Source: Lepus europaeus (Eukaryota > Chordata > Mammalia > Lagomorpha > Leporidae). Taken from it: a stretch of 64,000 nt of DNA. Positions 60,322 to 64,000 of the stretch are shown here, in pieces (position 1 is the first letter of the stretch; every line of letters begins with the position of its first letter). The stretch is taken from the NCBI RefSeq assembly GCF_033115175.1, contig NC_084838.1, positions 68,990,468-69,054,467 of the forward strand, read 5' to 3'. The position numbers and the translations under genes were made by a program. The notes beneath the pieces are model-generated. The model was given only the letters and a program-made list of their open reading frames with translations. It was not told the origin of the DNA and searched no databases.

Positions 60322-60655
60322 TTTTTTTTTTTTTTTTGTGACAGGCAGAGTGGATAGTGAGAGAGAGAGACAGAGAGAAAGGTCTTCCTTTGCCGTTGGT
60401 TCACCCTCCAATGGCTGCTGCGGCCGGCGCATTGTGCTGATCCGAAGCCAGGAGCCAGGTGCTTCTCCTGGTCTCCCATGCGGGTGCAGGGCCCAAGGAC
60501 TTGGGCCATCCTCCACTGCCTTCCTGGGCCGTAGCAGAGAGCTGGCCTGGAAGAGGGGCAACTGGGACAAAAATCCGGCGCCCCGACCAGGACTATAACC
60601 CGGTGTGCCGGCGCCGCAAGGTGGAGGATTAGCCTGTTAAGCCACGGCGCTGGCC
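60322..60655 (-). mobile_element. CSINE
   Basis: Antisense, with AGAGATGAGATT at about 60310-60321 and 60657-60668. Confidence 0.95.
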
Positions 60656-60769
60656 AAGAGATGAGATTAAAAATATTCTGTTAGATTTTATTTAAGAGAT
60701 TATAGTGTTATTCTTTTTAACTTGTTTGATTTTTTTAAATCTTGATATACGTCGACTCCACTTGCTGAT

Positions 60770-61095
60770 TTTTTTTTTATTTTTATTTTTTTACAGGCAG
60801 TAAACAGTGAGAGAGAGAGAGACAGAGAGAAAGGTCTTCCTTTGCCGTTGGTTCACCCTCCAATGGCCGCCGCACCGTGCTGATCTGATGGCAGGAGCCA
60901 GGTGCTTCTCCTGGTCTCCCATGGGGTGCAGGGCCCAAGCACTTGGGCCATCCTCCACTGCACTCCCTGGCCACAGCAGAGAGCTGGCCTGGAAGAGGGG
61001 CAACTGGGACAGAATCCGGTGCCCCGACCAGGACTAGAACCCGGTGTGCCGGTGCTGCAAGGCGGAGGATTAGCCTGTTGAGCCGCGGCGCCAGC
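60770..61095 (-). mobile_element. CSINE with internal deletion
   Basis: Antisense. Part of the GCCGGCGCGC region is missing (CAATGGCCGCCGCACCG). CACTTGCTGATTTT and CACTTGTTGATTTT flank it. Confidence 0.94.
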
Positions 61096-61359
61096 TCACT
61101 TGTTGATTTTAATAATGGGTATTTGGCTTAACCCTAAAACGTTCTTCAATTTGATATCTTGCATCCTGGAATTCAAGAATTAAGAGACCTTAGGGAGTGC
61201 AGCTCATTTATTTTAGAGTCCTGAACTCTGCAGAGAGCAGGAGACTTAAGTAATTTCAGATGACTAGTAATCCCCTAGTAGGATTCAAACCCAAGTCTCT
61301 GCAACCCCAGCTTCCTGTTCTTTCTTTTGCCTCTCAACTGCCAACATGAAATGACTCTT

Positions 61360-61455
61360 TCTCTCTCTCACTCTCCCTCCTTCCCTCCCTCTCTCTCTCT
61401 CTCTCTCATGTGTGTTTGTGTGTGTGTGTGTCTCACACACAGACACACACCGGAG
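61360..61455. repeat. Compound microsatellite (CT)n, (TG)n then (CA)n
   Basis: A pyrimidine array to about 61406 is followed by a (TG)n run and immediately by CTCACACACAGACACACAC. The TG and CA halves are inverted complements and could pair. Confidence 0.85.
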
Positions 61456-61794
61456 TAGCAGATATGTGTTATGTTAAAAAGAAAATAATGCTATCATTTA
61501 AAAACACCCAAGTCTTGGGGAGATACTGTACAGTATTATATTTACTGGTACATTGTGCTTTTAAAGAGGGTTTAAGCTCATGCAGAAAAGATCTGGGTGG
61601 AAGCTCTTTAATTTAGACAGGCTTTCAGCAGAAGATTTGTAATAGATGAGAAATTCCCCTGAATTTAATGTATTTTTCATATGGTAGGATGACAGTCATC
61701 AGTTAAAATAATTTCTGAGTTTATCAAGAATATGGAAGAGCTAACATAATCTCAGTTTAATAACCTTTTTCATTTTTTCCTAGTTACTTTGTTT
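61456..61794. other. BRD10 intron 1, unassigned
   Basis: Nothing is recognisable. Confidence 0.4.
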
Positions 61795-62090
61795 CATTTT
61801 AAAATTGATACATAATTATATATGCAGAATAATTTTTTAGGTATGTGCAGTGTATATTAACAGACTAATTAGCATATCCATCGCCTTCAAGATTTATCAT
61901 TTCTTTGTTTTGGGAACATGTGAATTTCTTCCTTCTGGCTATCTTTAAATATACAGTAAGTTAGTGTTAACTGTAATCAAACTACAGTGCTACAGAACAT
62001 AACCTGCTCTTCTGTTTAACTGTATTTTTATACTGGACAGTAAACCTTTTCTATAGCCCTTTCTCCCTACCCTTCCCAGCCTCTAATAAG
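61795..62090 (-). mobile_element. Old L1 3' UTR relic
   Basis: Antisense L1M-type landmarks: CTAATTAGCATATCCATCGC and GTGTTAACTGTAATCA. Confidence 0.65.
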
Positions 62091-62806
62091 GAAGTTACAG
62101 TTTCTTAGATTTTTTTGGAGAGTAGATAGAATATTGATAGGTGAAGCTGAGCTATTCTGTGCTAGGTAGTGTATAAAGCCCTGTAGATACAATGATAAAT
62201 ATTACCTTGTCCCTTACTTCAAGATGATAGGTAAACCGAAGTACACAATTAAAATATGGAGGCAGGAGAATACAAAGTACCCCAGGGAAATATTTAACAA
62301 CCAGTGATTAGAGTGTAGAATGATGAGACCCTGTAGTGGCAGATAATTCTAGAAAGATAGGCTGGGGCTAATTACAGACGACTATGAATGCTTCCTGAGG
62401 AATTTAGAATATAGGCAGTATAAAAGCATCATAGGTCTTGACTGAGGGAGTGGCATGATTTTTCTAGTATTTTGAGGTTTGAAGGCAAAAATGAATGAAG
62501 GAAGCCAATTAAAAGGTTATTGAATGAATTTTATCAAGAGATGGTGAACAGCACGAATAGAAGGGTAAGTGAGGATACAACAGAAGAAAATTCAGCAGGT
62601 ACAAATGGTAGATAGCAAGTCACTAGATGTGGGGTAGTAAGGAGAGGAGAATATCCAAAGTGAATTGGAGTATTTGAGCCTAGGTTATGATGATGTTGAG
62701 TGAACATAAAAGGAGGCATTCATATGAGGATAACTAGCTGAGAAGTATAAAAAGGGTGCATATAGAGCTCAGCATGTTCACAGGGGTTAGAGATCCTTAC
62801 TGAAAA
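62091..62806. other. BRD10 intron 1, unassigned
   Basis: Nothing is recognisable. Confidence 0.4.
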
Positions 62807-63353
62807 GTTAACCTGTAAAGATAATGGTTGAAGAAATGAGTAAGATTATCCAGGACAAATTCTAGTTTAGAAAACAAGGGGACCATGGGGCCGGCACTGT
62901 ATCGCAGTGGGTTAATGCCCTGGCCTGAAGTGCCGGCATCCCATATGGGCGCCAGTTCTAGTCCTGGCTGTTCCTCTTCTGATCCAGCTCTCTGCTATGG
63001 CCTGGGAAAGCAGTAGAAGATGGCTCAATTGCTTGGGCCCCTGCACCCGCATGGGTGACCCGGAGGAAGCTCCTGGCTCCTGGCTTCGGATTGGCGCAGC
63101 TCTTGCTGTTGCGACCAGCTGGGGAGTGAACCAGCAGATGGAAGACCTTTCTCTCTATCTCTACCTCTCTGTAACTCTGTCTTTCAAGTAAATAAAATAA
63201 ATCTTTAAAAAAAAAAAAAAGAAAAGAAATGAAAACAAGGGGACCAAGGGCAGAACTTTTTGTAACCTGTAAGGATAATGGTTGAAGAAATGAGTAAGAT
63301 TGTCCAGGACGAATTCTAGTTTAGAAAACAAGGGGGCCACAGGCAGAACTTTG
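62807..63353 (+). repeat. Tandem duplication of a ~93-bp unit, split by a CSINE
   Basis: 62807-62885 continues at 63247-63261 after removal of the CSINE and its duplicated site. It is repeated at 63262-63353 with only a few substitutions (for example GGTTGAAGAAATGAGTAAGA in both). Confidence 0.9.
62886..63230 (+). mobile_element. CSINE, inserted in a tandem duplication
   Basis: Exact 16-bp duplication GAAAACAAGGGGACCA at 62870-62885 and 63231-63246. Confidence 0.96.
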
Positions 63354-63393
63354 TGTGAAGATTGACTATTTAAACATCAAAGAATGAAAGACT

Positions 63394-63648
63394 GGGGCCG
63401 GCACTGTCATACAGTGGGTTAAAGCCCTGGCCTGAAGACCAGCAACCCATATGGGAGCTGGTCCTTGGGCCCCTGCACCTGCGAGGGAGACCCTGAAGAA
63501 GCTCCTGGCTTCTGGCTTCGGATTGGCACAGCTCTGGCTGTTGCGGCCAACTGGGGAGTGAACCAGTGGATGGAAGACCTCTCTCTTTTTCTCTGCCTCT
63601 CCTTCTCTCTCTGTGTAACTCTTTCAAGTAAAATAAAATTTTTTTTAA
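63394..63648 (+). mobile_element. CSINE with internal deletion
   Basis: The head runs to CCATATGGGAGCTGG and then jumps to TCCTTGGGCCCCTGCACC, so about 80 bp of the usual middle is missing. Confidence 0.93.
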
Positions 63649-63800
63649 AAAAGAATTTACACACTTTAGTATTAAAAGCTTTTGAGTACTGCTATCAGGA
63701 GTTCAGACAAAAATAAATGATAGCATCTTTTATATATTTTATAATTTTACTTACATAGGGTGAACAAATTTCATGTATTTCACATATACAGATTTAGCAC

Positions 63801-63906
63801 AAAAATATGGAACACTTCACAAATTTGCATGTCATCCTTGCACAGGGGCCATGCTTATCTTCTCTGTATCATTCTAATTTTGTGTATGTGCTGCCAAAGC
63901 AAGCAC
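63801..63906 (-). pseudogene. U6 snRNA pseudogene, full length
   Basis: The minus strand reads as U6 from its GTGCTTGCTTTGGCAGCAC 5' end to the TTCCATATTTTT 3' end, about 106 nt. The ACAGAGA box and an AGC triad survive. Many CpG sites have decayed to TG/CA, a few bases are missing after the 5' stem, and the triad region carries a substitution. The minus-strand upstream flank lacks a correctly placed TATA box and PSE. It is a retroposed, non-functional copy, antisense to BRD10. Confidence 0.9.
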
Positions 63907-63955
63907 TGTATCTTTAATATAAGTTTGTCTAGCATTCATTCATTCGTTTCTATAG

Positions 63956-64000
63956 GTATGCTGCAGAAAAAGAAAAGAAAAAGATGTATGTGGGGAATAC
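63956..64000 (+). other. Candidate but doubtful exon after a CAG-less acceptor (TATAG|G)
   Basis: TTCGTTTCTATAG precedes a stretch that stays open when joined in phase 2 to BRD10 exon 1, giving a lysine/glutamate-rich continuation. That continuation does not resemble what I remember after LALLSR in human KIAA2026 (HLREKTT-type). It begins only 49 bp after a U6 pseudogene. I treat it as probably intronic sequence. Confidence 0.18.

Larger units (their letters stand above)
53645..63955 (+). other. BRD10: BRD10 intron 1 (at least the part in the window)
   Basis: The intron starts with a good donor, GTAAGC. It contains nine CSINEs, an L1 3' end, an old L1 relic, MIR pieces, U2 and U6 snRNA pseudogenes and several microsatellites. 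No internal coding exon is supported. The end is uncertain: 63954-63955 is only a candidate acceptor, and the intron may continue past the window. Confidence 0.75.

Noticed and set aside
63801-63906. Functional U6 gene
   Set aside because: It has many substitutions and small deletions relative to U6, and no correctly spaced TATA/PSE on the minus-strand upstream side.

Overview
The window is mammalian nuclear DNA from a lagomorph, most likely rabbit or a close leporid. The diagnostic is about 38 copies of the tRNA-derived C-repeat SINE (CSINE) that is specific to lagomorphs, together with rabbit-type L1 3' ends. There are no operons or bacterial signatures. Two protein-coding loci are present, both on the + strand: the intact intronless RANBP6 gene (45633-48950) and the first coding exon of BRD10/KIAA2026 (53088-53644) inside a strong CpG island. 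The same order and orientation (RANBP6 a few kb upstream of KIAA2026) is what I know from human 9p24.1, so the window is the orthologous interval.

Layout. 1-45.3 kb is intergenic and carries no supportable gene. It is a stack of nested transposons: CSINEs, L1 fragments of several ages, MIR and L2 relics, two solo LTRs with clear target-site duplications, and several more diverged LTR or provirus remnants near 1, 1.5, 21, 27 and 42 kb. 45.3-50.65 kb holds the RANBP6 promoter, CDS and 3' UTR. 50.65-52.2 kb is unremarkable. 52.2-53.9 kb is the BRD10 CpG-island promoter and exon 1. 53.645-64 kb is BRD10 intron 1, which is filled with CSINEs, an L1 3' end, a truncated U2 pseudogene and a U6 pseudogene, both antisense to the gene.

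The interval 44.64-54.55 kb has no CSINE at all, although the rest of the window averages one about every 1.4 kb. RANBP6 encodes an importin-beta family nuclear transport receptor paralogous to IPO5. BRD10 encodes a large bromodomain protein, of which only the N-terminal acidic segment and the bromodomain-like region are visible here. I see no functional link between them beyond conserved neighbourhood.

I found no undescribed multi-gene system. The items most worth a second look are a textbook 3' splice site upstream of the supposedly single-exon RANBP6, a full cAMP-response element in its promoter, a twin-primed L1 with an 18-bp exact target duplication, a solo LTR with three GATA-containing enhancer repeats, and the two antisense snRNA pseudogenes in BRD10 intron 1. 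All repeat calls come from reading and memory of family consensus sequences; no database search was run.
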